Assembly: GCF_011059135.1 (NCBI RefSeq)
Contig: NZ_JAALGD010000001.1
Location: 434,001 to 498,000 of the forward strand
Direction of reading: 5' to 3'
DNA: 64,000 nucleotides
From: Brevibacillus sp. SYP-B805
GTDB lineage: Bacteria; Bacillota; Bacilli; Brevibacillales; Brevibacillaceae
A program made the translations under genes and the position numbers. Positions 33,838 through 42,632 of this stretch are shown piece after piece (positions within the stretch are counted from its first letter, which is position 1; the number at the start of each line of letters is the position of its first letter). The notes beneath the pieces were generated by a model. The model had not been told where the DNA came from. It worked only from the letters and a program-made list of their open reading frames with translations, and ran no database searches.

Positions 33838-35131
33838 GGATATGTTGTCACAGGAGGAGATCGACGCGCTGCTGCGTGCAAACAATCTCGTCGGGGAAGA
33901 GCAGGAAGCTCCCGAGATGAATGTAGACAGTCTGCTCTCGCCGTTTGAGCAGGATGCGCTGGGCGAGATCGGCAACATCACGTTCGGCAGCGCCGCCACG
34001 GCGTTGTCCACACTGCTGAATCAAAAGGTGGACATTACCACACCGACCGTCTCCCTGATTAAACGCAGCCAGCTGCACGAAGAGTTTCCGCGGCCGCATT
34101 TCGTCATCCACGTGGAATACACAGACGGGTTTGAAGGCATCAACCTGCTGGTGGTCCGGGTGGAAGATGCTGCGGTGATTGCCGATCTGATGATGGGGGG
34201 CAACGGGAAACCGGAATCGACCGAGATGACCGACATTCACATCAGCGCCGTCCAGGAAGCGATGAACCAGATGATGGGCTCGGCAGCCACCTCCATGTCC
34301 ACGATCTTCAACCAGCTGGTAAACATTTCGCCGCCGGGCATCGATTTGATCGATCTGGCGAAAGAGGATCACAATATCCTGTCGGGAGAGTATCTGGTAA
34401 AGATCTCTTTCCGGCTGAAAGTCGGGGAGCATGGCGAATTGATCGACTCTTCGATCATGCAGCTGCTGCCGGTTCCGTTCGCCAAGCAAATGATCGATAT
34501 GCTGATGGGCACGGGAACCTCAGGGGAGTTGTCGTCTGACACGAGCGCGGCGGCACAGGATGCACCCGCAGCGCAGCCAAGCGCCGCACCGCAGCCGCAG
34601 CAGCCGACTCAGCCGGCGGCAGCCCAACAGCCGCCAGCCCAGCAACCGCCTGTCGAGGGGTATGCGGGATACGGACAACCTCCGCAGCCGGGTGGCTATC
34701 CGCCTTATCCGTATCCACCCTATCCCTATCCGTACCCGCCATACTATCAACAGCCGCCTGCGCCGCATGTACCCCAGCATATTGGGGGAAGCGTTGCGGC
34801 TCAACCATCGGCCAATGTGCAGCCGGCCCAGTTTTCGCCGCTGGGAGGCGGACGCTTGCCGCTGGAAGAGGAACAAAACCTCAACCTGCTGCTTGACATC
34901 CCGCTGCAGGTAACGGTTGAACTGGGACGTACCAAGAAAGTGATCAAGGAAATCCTCGAGCTGTCTGCGGGCTCCATCATCCAGCTGGACAAGCTTGCCG
35001 GTGAGCCGGTGGACATCCTCGTCAACAACAAACTGATCGCCAAAGGCGAAGTCGTGGTCATCGACGAGAACTTCGGCGTGCGTGTGACGGATATTATCAG
35101 TCAGTGGGATCGCGTTCAGAAACTACAGTAA
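33830..35131 (+). CDS. fliY: Flagellar motor switch phosphatase FliY
   Basis: The product is 433 residues from ATG 33830, behind GGGGAGGAAAACT; a second ATG lies four codons on. FliY combines an N-terminal CheY-P binding peptide (DMLSQEEIDALL), a CheC-like phosphatase core (DALGEIGNITFGSAATALSTLLNQKV and VQEAMNQMMGSAATSMSTIFNQLV with the ExxN-type motifs) and a C-terminal FliN domain (LLDIPLQVTVELGRTKKVIKEILELSAGSIIQLDKLAGEPVDILVNNKLIAKGEVVVIDENFGVRVTDI). A linker of about 110 residues (roughly 230-340) is extremely rich in Pro, Gln, Ala and Tyr, with PYPPYPYPYPP repeats. It replaces FliN and CheZ-like activity in this group. Confidence 0.95.
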   Translation: MSRDMLSQEEIDALLRANNLVGEEQEAPEMNVDSLLSPFEQDALGEIGNITFGSAATALSTLLNQKVDITTPTVSLIKRSQLHEEFPRPHFVIHVEYTDGFEGINLLVVRVEDAAVIADLMMGGNGKPESTEMTDIHISAVQEAMNQMMGSAATSMSTIFNQLVNISPPGIDLIDLAKEDHNILSGEYLVKISFRLKVGEHGELIDSSIMQLLPVPFAKQMIDMLMGTGTSGELSSDTSAAAQDAPAAQPSAAPQPQQPTQPAAAQQPPAQQPPVEGYAGYGQPPQPGGYPPYPYPPYPYPYPPYYQQPPAPHVPQHIGGSVAAQPSANVQPAQFSPLGGGRLPLEEEQNLNLLLDIPLQVTVELGRTKKVIKEILELSAGSIIQLDKLAGEPVDILVNNKLIAKGEVVVIDENFGVRVTDIISQWDRVQKLQ

Positions 35132-35159
35132 TATTCACTAACCTAAGGAGGACTATACC

Positions 35160-35522
35160 ATGGCAAACAAAGTATTAATCGTAGACGACGCTGCCTTCAT
35201 GAGAATGATGATTAAAGAGATTCTGACGAAGAACGGCTATACCGTTGTCGGCGAAGCCAGCGACGGAGCTCAGGCGGTCGAGAAATACAAGGAGTTGGGG
35301 CCGGATCTGGTGACGATGGATATCACGATGCCGGAGATGGATGGGATTACGGCGTTGAAAGAAATCAGAAAGATCGACCCGAATGCGCGTATCATCATGT
35401 GTTCGGCGATGGGGCAGCAGGCCATGGTAATCGATGCGATTCAAGCAGGGGCGAAAGATTTCATTGTAAAACCATTCCAAGCCGATCGCGTCATTGAAGC
35501 GATCAAAAAGACCCTGGGCTGA
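35160..35522 (+). CDS. cheY: Chemotaxis response regulator CheY
   Basis: The product is 120 residues, a single receiver domain. Acidic pocket residues Asp9 and Asp10 lie in IVDDAAFMR. The phosphorylation site is Asp54 in TMDITMPEMDG. Ser82 sits in MCSAMGQQ and Lys104 in FIVKPF. Phosphorylated CheY binds FliM and FliY to change motor behaviour. The gene follows fliY after 28 bases and precedes fliO/fliZ, as in B. subtilis. Confidence 0.97.
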   Translation: MANKVLIVDDAAFMRMMIKEILTKNGYTVVGEASDGAQAVEKYKELGPDLVTMDITMPEMDGITALKEIRKIDPNARIIMCSAMGQQAMVIDAIQAGAKDFIVKPFQADRVIEAIKKTLG

Positions 35523-35524
35523 TC

Positions 35525-36214
35525 ATGAGCACCTTCAAAGCCGGAGCCAAGCTGGTCAGGATCTGCTTGGGCTTCCTGCTGCTGGCTGGCTTGTTTCCTG
35601 CCTGCGTACATGCCAATGAGCCGTCAGCCTGGGATGCGCTCCACAACCAATCCCCCGCCCAGCAGACAGACGGCGGCACTGCTGCAACGACCAACAACGC
35701 TGCCGCACTCGGCGGCGAAGAACCCCCCAGCGGGTGGACGCTGCTCCTGCAGGTGTTCTTTTCCTTGGGATTGGTCATCATCCTGATTTATCTCCTGCTG
35801 CGTTTCCTGGCGAACCGGAAAATGGGCCTGCAAGAAAACGGCCCGATGCGGATTGTCAGCAGTTTGCCGGTTGGCAACGGGAAAACCATCCAGATGGTGA
35901 TGATCGGCGACTCGCTTTACATTCTGGGGGTCGGCGATACCATTCAGCTGATCCGCCACATCCCGCCGGGCGATGAGTTGGATTTGCTGCTGGCGGAAGC
36001 GGAAATCAAGAGCACTCCGGGCATCTTGCCGAGCTGGCTGCCGTTCCTGCGAGGCAACCGGCAGGAAGAGAGCATGGCGGCCGCGATCCGGCAAGCGAAT
36101 CCCGATGATACGTTTGCAGACCTCCTGGAGCGGCAGTGGGACGAAGTGAATCGGGAGAGTTCCGTCAGGCCGGAGCAGTGGAACAGCGATGGCAAGAGAG
36201 GGGGACAGCCATGA
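35525..36214 (+). CDS. fliO: Flagellar biosynthesis protein FliO/FliZ
   Basis: The product is 229 residues. A cleavable signal or first helix (KLVRICLGFLLLAGLFPACVHA) is followed by a short linker and a membrane helix (LLLQVFFSLGLVIILIYLLLRFL) about residue 75-97. Then comes the FliO domain: GPMRIVSSLPVGNGKTIQMVMIGDSLYILGVGDTIQLIRHIPPGDEL. FliO helps assemble FliP in the export gate. In B. subtilis the gene is called fliZ. It overlaps fliP by four bases (ATGA). Confidence 0.88.
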   Translation: MSTFKAGAKLVRICLGFLLLAGLFPACVHANEPSAWDALHNQSPAQQTDGGTAATTNNAAALGGEEPPSGWTLLLQVFFSLGLVIILIYLLLRFLANRKMGLQENGPMRIVSSLPVGNGKTIQMVMIGDSLYILGVGDTIQLIRHIPPGDELDLLLAEAEIKSTPGILPSWLPFLRGNRQEESMAAAIRQANPDDTFADLLERQWDEVNRESSVRPEQWNSDGKRGGQP

Positions 36215-36969
36215 GGAAAAGTTTTCCACTCATGCTGATGTTCCTTTTGGTGCTGTTGCTGCCGACCGCGGCTTCTGCGGCGCCAACGCCCCCCGTTATT
36301 CCCAGCGTGGATCTGAAGATCGGAGCAGGGACGGGCAGTCCGCAAGAAACCTCCACCGTCGTACAGCTGCTGCTGATTCTGACGGTGCTCTCGGTGGCAC
36401 CCGCCATTCTCCTGCTGATGACCTGTTTTACGCGGATCGTGGTTGTTCTCTCCTTCACCCGGAATGCCTTGGGAACCCAGCAAATGCCGCCCAATCAGGT
36501 ATTGATTGGCCTGGCCCTGTTCATGACGTTTTTTGTCATGGCACCCACCTTTGCCAAGATGAACGAGACGGCGGTACAGCCCTTTCTCCAGGGCAAGATG
36601 AACCAGCAGCAGGCGCTCGCGGCGGCTGCCGTTCCGCTCAAAGAGTTCATGGCGAAGCAGACCCGCCAGAAAGACCTGGCGCTTTTTCTCGCCTACACAA
36701 AAGCGGAGAAACCCAAGACGGTGCAGGATATCCCGCTGTCCGCACTGGTGCCGGCCTATGTGATCAGCGAGCTGAAGACAGCGTTTCAAATCGGCTTCAT
36801 GATCTTTGTGCCTTTTCTCGTCATCGACATGATCGTCTCCAGCATCCTGATGGGGATGGGGATGATGATGCTGCCGCCTGTCATGATCTCGCTGCCGTTC
36901 AAGATTTTGCTGTTTATCATGGTGGACGGCTGGTATTTGATCGTCAAGTCGCTGCTTGCAAGCTTTTAG
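36211..36969 (+). CDS. fliP: Flagellar export gate protein FliP
   Basis: The product is 252 residues from ATG 36211, behind GAGAGGGGGACAGCC. It has a cleavable signal and several membrane helices. Family signatures: LLLILTVLSVAPAILLLMTCFTRIVVVLSFTRNALGTQQMPPNQVLIGLALFMTFFVMAP, then VLVPAYVISELKTAFQIGFMIFVPFLVIDMIVSSILMGMGMMMLPPVMISLPFKILLFIMVDGWYLIVKSLLASF. FliP with FliQ and FliR forms the membrane export pore. Confidence 0.97.
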   Translation: MRKSFPLMLMFLLVLLLPTAASAAPTPPVIPSVDLKIGAGTGSPQETSTVVQLLLILTVLSVAPAILLLMTCFTRIVVVLSFTRNALGTQQMPPNQVLIGLALFMTFFVMAPTFAKMNETAVQPFLQGKMNQQQALAAAAVPLKEFMAKQTRQKDLALFLAYTKAEKPKTVQDIPLSALVPAYVISELKTAFQIGFMIFVPFLVIDMIVSSILMGMGMMMLPPVMISLPFKILLFIMVDGWYLIVKSLLASF

Positions 36970-37005
36970 CATGGCGGGCCGCAAGAAAGAGGAGGGAGGA
37001 CAAGC

Positions 37006-37275
37006 ATGACGCAGGAACTGTTGATGCAGATCGCCCAAGGCTCTGTCTACACCATCCTGTTGGTAACGGCACCCGCACTGGGAGCCGGCTTGCTCGTCGG
37101 CTTGCTGGTCAGCGTATTTCAAGCGACGACGCAAATTCAGGAACAGACGCTTGCCTTTATCCCGAAAATCGTTGCCGTTCTGGTGACCCTGCTCGTGGTG
37201 GGGCCGTGGATGATGCGCGTGGTCGTTGAATTCGCGATGAATATTTTCGGCAATTTGCACCGGTTTGTGGGATAG
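37006..37275 (+). CDS. fliQ: Flagellar export gate protein FliQ
   Basis: The product is 89 residues with two membrane helices (GSVYTILLVTAPALGAGLLVGLLVSVFQATTQIQEQTLAFIPK and VLVTLLVVGPWMMRVVVEFAM), the standard FliQ hairpin. Length and motif QATTQIQEQTLAFIPKI match the family exactly. It is part of the FliPQR pore. Confidence 0.97.
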   Translation: MTQELLMQIAQGSVYTILLVTAPALGAGLLVGLLVSVFQATTQIQEQTLAFIPKIVAVLVTLLVVGPWMMRVVVEFAMNIFGNLHRFVG

Positions 37276-37278
37276 GCG

Positions 37279-38061
37279 ATGGACGCGATCTTTCTCTATT
37301 TGCCCGTCTTTTTGCTGGTGTTGGTCAGAATGGCCTCGTTCTTTTTGACGGCACCCATTTTTTCCACGCGGGGGATTCCCAATCAGGTGAAGATTGGGCT
37401 GGCCGTTTTGCTCGCCCTGATCAGCTTTTCGTATGTGCCGGTGAAACACACGATTCCGATGGATCTGCTGTTTATCGTCTACGCCGTCAAGGAAGCGCTG
37501 ATCGGACTGCTGCTCGGGTTGGTTTGCGAGATGGTTTTTCATACGATTCAGATCGCGGGCGGGCTGATGGATCTGCAGATGGGTTTTGCGATGGCCAATA
37601 TCATTGACCCGCGAACGGGCGTTTATGTCCCGATCACGGGGACGTTTAAAAGCATACTGGCTACGCTCTATTTCCTCTCGATCAACGGCCACCACATGCT
37701 GATCCGGGGAATGCTCGCCAGCTATCAGGCTGTGCCGGTTGACCGCCTCTGGATTCCCCTGGGCGACGAGAAGGTTTTCCTGCATGTGCTGAAGGTATTC
37801 AGCAACATGTTCGCGGGCGCGCTGCTGATGGCGGCCCCCATCGTTGCGGCCCTTTTTCTCGTAGATCTTTCTCTTGGTATTATCGCCAAAACGGTGCCGC
37901 AATTTAATATTTTTGTGGTCGGCTTGCCGATCAAAATGATTGCCAGTTTTTTGATGCTGATTGTGGTCATGCCGGCTTTCTTTCTGATCCTGAGCGGCTT
38001 GTTTGACCAAATGTTTCAGGCGATGGCCAAAATGATGACGCTGCTGGGGGGCTCCTCATGA
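37279..38061 (+). CDS. fliR: Flagellar export gate protein FliR
   Basis: The product is 260 residues with about six hydrophobic segments. Signatures: LVRMASFFLTAPIFSTRGIPNQVKIGLAVLLAL, MVFHTIQIAGGLMDLQMGFAMANIIDPRTGVYVPI, and ALFLVDLSLGIIAKTVPQFNIFVVGLPIKM. It is the third pore component. The stop is overlapped by the flhB start. Confidence 0.97.
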   Translation: MDAIFLYLPVFLLVLVRMASFFLTAPIFSTRGIPNQVKIGLAVLLALISFSYVPVKHTIPMDLLFIVYAVKEALIGLLLGLVCEMVFHTIQIAGGLMDLQMGFAMANIIDPRTGVYVPITGTFKSILATLYFLSINGHHMLIRGMLASYQAVPVDRLWIPLGDEKVFLHVLKVFSNMFAGALLMAAPIVAALFLVDLSLGIIAKTVPQFNIFVVGLPIKMIASFLMLIVVMPAFFLILSGLFDQMFQAMAKMMTLLGGSS

Positions 38062-39155
38062 ATGGGCTGAAGCTTCGGTTTCCGCTCGATTTGCAGTACT
38101 TCAACGGAGAAAAAACGGAAAAAGCCACCCCTCGCAAGAAGCAGGATGCCCGAAGGAAAGGGCAGGTGGCGAAAAGCACCGAGCTTTCGCCAGCCATTAC
38201 CTTGACGGGAGTCTTCTTTTTGTTGATGATGCTGGGATCATCCATGTACGACACTTTTCTGCGGATCATGCGCGAATCGCTGTCCACCTATCTGCGCTGG
38301 GACGTCACCCAGGAGAATCTCCGCGTGATCGCCTCGCAGCTGACGGTGGAATCAGCCAAGATCGTGGGGCCGGTATTGGCGGTGAGCATCGTGATTGCCC
38401 TCGCCACCAACTACGCGCAGGTAGGGGTGCTGTTCACCACCGAACCCCTGCAGATCAAGCTGGAGAAGCTGAATCCGATCCAGGGTGCGAAGCGTCTCTT
38501 CACTCTGCGCTCCCTGGTGGAACTGCTGAAATCGCTTTTCAAGATGGCGGCCGGAATCCTGGTTGCCTATACGCTCCTGTGGGACGCCAAGGATCAGCTG
38601 ATCAAACTGTCGCTCACTTCGTTAAACGGCGTCCTGGCGTTTGTCGCGCATGAAACCGTCAAAGTCGGCCTCTACGTGGGCGCACTGCTCATCCTGCTGG
38701 CTGCTTTCGATTATTTGTACCAGCGTTACGAGTACGAAAAAAGCTTGCGCATGTCCAAACAGGACATCAAAGATGAATACAAGAAGACGGAAGGGGACCC
38801 GCTGATCAAAAGCAAGATCAGAGAGCGGCAGCGTCAGATGGCGATGCGCCGGATGATGCAGGAGATCCCCAAGGCGGATGTGATCATCACCAACCCGACC
38901 CACTACGCCGTGGCGATCAGGTACGAGGCCAGTACCATGTCGGCCCCTACGGTCATAGCGAAAGGGCAGGATTACATCGCCTTGAAGATCAGAGAAATTG
39001 CCAGGAAACACGGCATTGTAACCATGGAAAACAAGCCCTTGGCGAGGGCTCTCTATAGTCAGGTGGAGATTGGGCAGCAAATTCCCGAAGAGCTGTTCAA
39101 GGCGGTAGCCGAAGTGCTCGCTTACGTGTACAAGCTGCAAGGGAAAGTGAGGTAA
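38058..39155 (+). CDS. flhB: Flagellar export specificity switch protein FlhB
   Basis: The product is 365 residues. Four membrane helices (about residues 37-220) precede the cytoplasmic domain. The autocleavage motif NPTH is at 279-282, in DVIITNPTHYAVAIRYE; cleavage between Asn and Pro lets FliK switch export from rod/hook to filament substrates. Also present: EKTEKATPRKKQDARRKGQVAKS, and SKQDIKDEYKKTEGDPLIKSKIRERQRQMA. The start overlaps fliR by four bases. Confidence 0.97.
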   Translation: MNGLKLRFPLDLQYFNGEKTEKATPRKKQDARRKGQVAKSTELSPAITLTGVFFLLMMLGSSMYDTFLRIMRESLSTYLRWDVTQENLRVIASQLTVESAKIVGPVLAVSIVIALATNYAQVGVLFTTEPLQIKLEKLNPIQGAKRLFTLRSLVELLKSLFKMAAGILVAYTLLWDAKDQLIKLSLTSLNGVLAFVAHETVKVGLYVGALLILLAAFDYLYQRYEYEKSLRMSKQDIKDEYKKTEGDPLIKSKIRERQRQMAMRRMMQEIPKADVIITNPTHYAVAIRYEASTMSAPTVIAKGQDYIALKIREIARKHGIVTMENKPLARALYSQVEIGQQIPEELFKAVAEVLAYVYKLQGKVR

Positions 39156-39273
39156 ACCCCCACCCGGCTGCCGCTGTCGCTGAGCCGGACGGGGCTCCGA
39201 ACCTTCTCCACGCAGCGAAACCGGGTCACAAACTCATGTAAATGCTTATCGCTTTTCGAAAGGAGGAGGCGCA

Positions 39274-41307
39274 GTGAGATTCAAAGAGCTTGGCGTCATT
39301 CTGTTTGTGATCAGCATCGTCGTGATGATGGTTATTCCGCTGCCGACGGCATTGCTGGATTTGCTGTTGATCATGAACGTTTCCTTATCCCTGACCATCT
39401 TGCTCGTCTCCATGAATACGAAAGAAGCGCTGCAATTTTCCATCTTTCCGACCCTGTTGCTTGTGACGACGTTGTTTCGCTTGGCATTGAACGTGTCGAC
39501 GACGCGGAATATCCTCTCCCATGCGGAAGGCGGACGTGTGATCGAAGCTTTCGGCAACTTTGTGGTGGGAGGAAATCAGGTCGTCGGCTTTGTTGTTTTC
39601 CTGATTCTGGTCATCATTCAATTTATTGTGATCACGAAGGGTTCGGAGCGCGTCGCTGAGGTGGCAGCGCGTTTTACGCTCGATGCGATGCCCGGGAAAC
39701 AGATGAGTATCGATGCCGATCTGAACGCCGGGTTGATCAATGAGGCGGAAGCGCGGGCCCGCCGGCAGAAAATCGAGCGGGAAGCGGACTTTTACGGAGC
39801 GATGGATGGTGCCAGCAAATTCGTCAAGGGGGATGCGATCGCCGGCATCATCATCTTCGTGGTGAATATCATCGGCGGGTTCATCATCGGCATGGTGATC
39901 CACGACATGAATTTCAAGGATGCGCTGTCCAAGTTCACCACCATGTCGATCGGGGATGCGCTGGTCAGCCAGATTCCGGCGCTGCTGATCTCTACCGCGA
40001 CGGGGATGATCGTCACCCGGGCAACCTCCGAAGGCGGATTGGGACAGGATATTTCGGAACAGGTGTTCAACAATCCGCGCCTTCTCTATATCGTGGCGGC
40101 GGCGATCACCTTGCTGGGGCTTTTGACGCCGATCTCGCTGCTGCCCGTGCTGCCCATTGCGGCCATTATCGCCTACGCCGGATGGAAGATGTCCAAGAAC
40201 CAAAAGAACAAGATGGAAGAGTCCGCCTATCAGGAGGAAGAGCAGCAGATCGAAGAGGTGCGCAGTCCCGAAAGCGTGGTCAGCCTGCTGCAGGTGGACC
40301 CGATCGAATTCGAGTTTGGCTACGGGCTGATCCCGCTCGCGGATGTCAAACAGGGAGGAGACCTGCTTGACCGGGTGATCATGATCCGACGCCAATGTGC
40401 GCTGGAGCTAGGCATCGTGGTGCCGGTGATCCGGATCCGGGACAACATTCAGCTGCGCCCCAATGAATATGTCATCAAGATCAAGGGCAACCAGGTAGCC
40501 AAAGGGGAGATCATGCTGGATCACTATCTGGCGATGAGCCCGGGCGTTGACGACGAACATGTCGTGGGCATTCCGACGACGGAGCCCGCGTTTGGATTGC
40601 CGGCATTGTGGGTAACAGAAGAACAGAAGGAAATTGCCGAGCTTTCCGGTTATACGGTTGTCGACCCGCCATCGGTGGTCGCGACGCATCTTACCGAGAT
40701 TATCAAACGCCACGCACACGAACTCCTGGGTCGTCAGGAAACGCGCGCGCTTATCGACAATATCCGGGAAACCATGCCGGTGCTTGTGGACGAGCTGATT
40801 CCCAACCTGCTGTCGATCGGCGACGTGCAGAAAGTGCTGCAGAAACTGCTCAAGGAAAAAATCTCCATCCGCAACCTCAGCATCATTCTCGAAACGCTGG
40901 CCGATCATGCGGTATACACCAAAGATCCGGACGTGCTGACCGAATATGTGCGGCAGGGGTTGTCCAGGCAGATCACGCTGCAGTATACCGAACCCGGGTC
41001 CCCGCTGCGCGTGATTACGGCCGGGCCGGGACTGGAAAAGGCCATTTCGGAAAGAATCGAACAGACCGATCACGGCAGCTATCTGGCCATCGACCCGGAA
41101 ACATCGCAGCGGATCTACGAAAATTTGACCGAGCAGGTTAACCGAATGGTGAGCGCTGGCCAACAGCCGATCATTCTTGCGTCTCCGGCGATCCGGATGT
41201 ATCTGCGGCAGCTCATGGAAAGAATGATGCCGGATATTCCCGTCATCTCTTACAGCGAATTGGAACCCCATGTTGAAGTTCAAAGTGTAGGGATGGTGAA
41301 CATCTAG
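39274..41307 (+). CDS. flhA: Flagellar export gate protein FlhA
   Basis: The product is 677 residues from GTG 39274, behind GGAGGAGGCGCA. Eight membrane helices occupy about the first 310 residues, with the FHIPEP signature LLLVTTLFRLALNVSTTR and RVAEVAARFTLDAMPGKQMSIDADLNAGLI, then RRQKIEREADFYGAMDGASKFVKGDAIAG. The C-terminal cytoplasmic domain (after about 330) forms the nonamer docking ring and binds chaperone-substrate complexes. A 118-base gap before the gene may hold a promoter or leader. Confidence 0.97.
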   Translation: MRFKELGVILFVISIVVMMVIPLPTALLDLLLIMNVSLSLTILLVSMNTKEALQFSIFPTLLLVTTLFRLALNVSTTRNILSHAEGGRVIEAFGNFVVGGNQVVGFVVFLILVIIQFIVITKGSERVAEVAARFTLDAMPGKQMSIDADLNAGLINEAEARARRQKIEREADFYGAMDGASKFVKGDAIAGIIIFVVNIIGGFIIGMVIHDMNFKDALSKFTTMSIGDALVSQIPALLISTATGMIVTRATSEGGLGQDISEQVFNNPRLLYIVAAAITLLGLLTPISLLPVLPIAAIIAYAGWKMSKNQKNKMEESAYQEEEQQIEEVRSPESVVSLLQVDPIEFEFGYGLIPLADVKQGGDLLDRVIMIRRQCALELGIVVPVIRIRDNIQLRPNEYVIKIKGNQVAKGEIMLDHYLAMSPGVDDEHVVGIPTTEPAFGLPALWVTEEQKEIAELSGYTVVDPPSVVATHLTEIIKRHAHELLGRQETRALIDNIRETMPVLVDELIPNLLSIGDVQKVLQKLLKEKISIRNLSIILETLADHAVYTKDPDVLTEYVRQGLSRQITLQYTEPGSPLRVITAGPGLEKAISERIEQTDHGSYLAIDPETSQRIYENLTEQVNRMVSAGQQPIILASPAIRMYLRQLMERMMPDIPVISYSELEPHVEVQSVGMVNI

Positions 41308-42632
41308 TGAGAGTGAAGCGATACATCGTTGACACGATGCCGGACGCACTGGAGAAGATCAGGCAGGAACTCGGCAAGGATGCGATCATCCTGAATACCA
41401 AACCGGTCAAGACAGGCGGTTTCCTGGGGTTGTTCAGCAAACAGCAAATCGAAGTGATCGCGGCGGTTGATCAAAAGGCAACCGATCGAGAGAAGGCGGA
41501 CGCTGCGATCAAACATGATCGGACTCCGGCGCCGGTAAACGGCCATGTTGCCGCGCAGGCATACAAGAGAACCAGCGGTACAGCCATGGCAGATCGTCCG
41601 CTGGCTGCATGGCGGGAGACGGCGGAAGAAACCCGTCCTCAGCATCGACCGGCAGCTCCTGCGGCGACCGCAGCACCGTCCATCCAACCAATCGCAACAC
41701 CATCCGCCCACCCAACTGCGAAGCCGGGCGAGAAGAAAGCGGCTGCGGAAGATCCGCACGAACTGGCCCGGGAGCTCCGGGACATGCGGGAGATGTTCCG
41801 CAAGCTGCTGCTGAAAGGACAGGAGTCCTACCTGCCTGCGCCGGTATTGGCGGTGCGCAACAGGCTGCAGCAGCAGGATGTGGATGACGAACTGATCTCT
41901 TCGATCATCTCGGAACTGTTGAAACGGATGGAGGACCCTACCCGGTACTCCGACGAGGACGCACACAAGCTGGCGGCAGTGATCGTGAAGGCCATGCTGA
42001 CGGAGAAGAGCTCCATGCCGGCGAGGATCGAGCGCTCCGCCAAATACGCTTTCTTCTTCGGGCCGACCGGCGTCGGGAAAACGACCACCATCGCCAAGCT
42101 GGCGGCGGAGTGCATGCTGAAGGAAAAACGAAAAGTCGGCTTTATCACGTCGGATACATACCGAATCGCGGCGGTCGAGCAGTTGAAAACCTACGCCAAT
42201 ATCCTGAACGTGCCGCTGGAAGTCGTGTTCTCCCCGAAAGAGATCGAGCAGGCCATGGAGAGGCTGAAACATTGCGACCTCGTCCTGGTCGATACCGCCG
42301 GTCGAAACTACCGCAACGACGAGTATGTGGCGGGGATCAAGGAGCTTCTTGCCTACGGGGATGCCAGCGTTCATTATCTGGTGCTCAGCCTGACGGCGAG
42401 GTACGCTGACATGAAAGCCATCGCCGCCCATTTTTGCGACATCCCCGATGCCCGGGTCATTTTTACGAAAGCGGATGAGACCCGTGCGTACGGAACGATC
42501 TTGAACATCGTGAAGCAGTACGGCCTTTCCCTTTCGTACATCACCACCGGTCAGAATGTGCCGGACGATATAATCCTGGCCACCCCGGAGAAGGTCACCA
42601 ATATGATTGTAGGAGACGAGACGTATGCATGA
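41307..42632 (+). CDS. flhF: Signal-recognition-particle-like GTPase FlhF
   Basis: The product is 441 residues from GTG 41307, overlapping flhA by one base. FlhF is an SRP-type GTPase that, with FlhG, sets flagellar number and position. The N-terminus MRVKRYIVDTMPDALEKIRQELGKDAIILNTKPVK is conserved. Residues 70-145 form a Pro/Ala-rich variable linker, longer than in B. subtilis. The NG domain has G1 [55 protein letters not shown] and the FTKADETRAYGTILN region. flhG overlaps it by eight bases. Confidence 0.95.
   Translation: MRVKRYIVDTMPDALEKIRQELGKDAIILNTKPVKTGGFLGLFSKQQIEVIAAVDQKATDREKADAAIKHDRTPAPVNGHVAAQAYKRTSGTAMADRPLAAWRETAEETRPQHRPAAPAATAAPSIQPIATPSAHPTAKPGEKKAAAEDPHELARELRDMREMFRKLLLKGQESYLPAPVLAVRNRLQQQDVDDELISSIISELLKRMEDPTRYSDEDAHKLAAVIVKAMLTEKSSMPARIERSAKYAFFFGPTGVGKTTTIAKLAAECMLKEKRKVGFITSDTYRIAAVEQLKTYANILNVPLEVVFSPKEIEQAMERLKHCDLVLVDTAGRNYRNDEYVAGIKELLAYGDASVHYLVLSLTARYADMKAIAAHFCDIPDARVIFTKADETRAYGTILNIVKQYGLSLSYITTGQNVPDDIILATPEKVTNMIVGDETYA

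Noticed and set aside
35944-38010. Minus-strand open frame of 688 codons opposite fliP, fliQ and fliR
   Set aside because: His/Gln/Arg-rich antisense of membrane-protein genes; no domain recognised.
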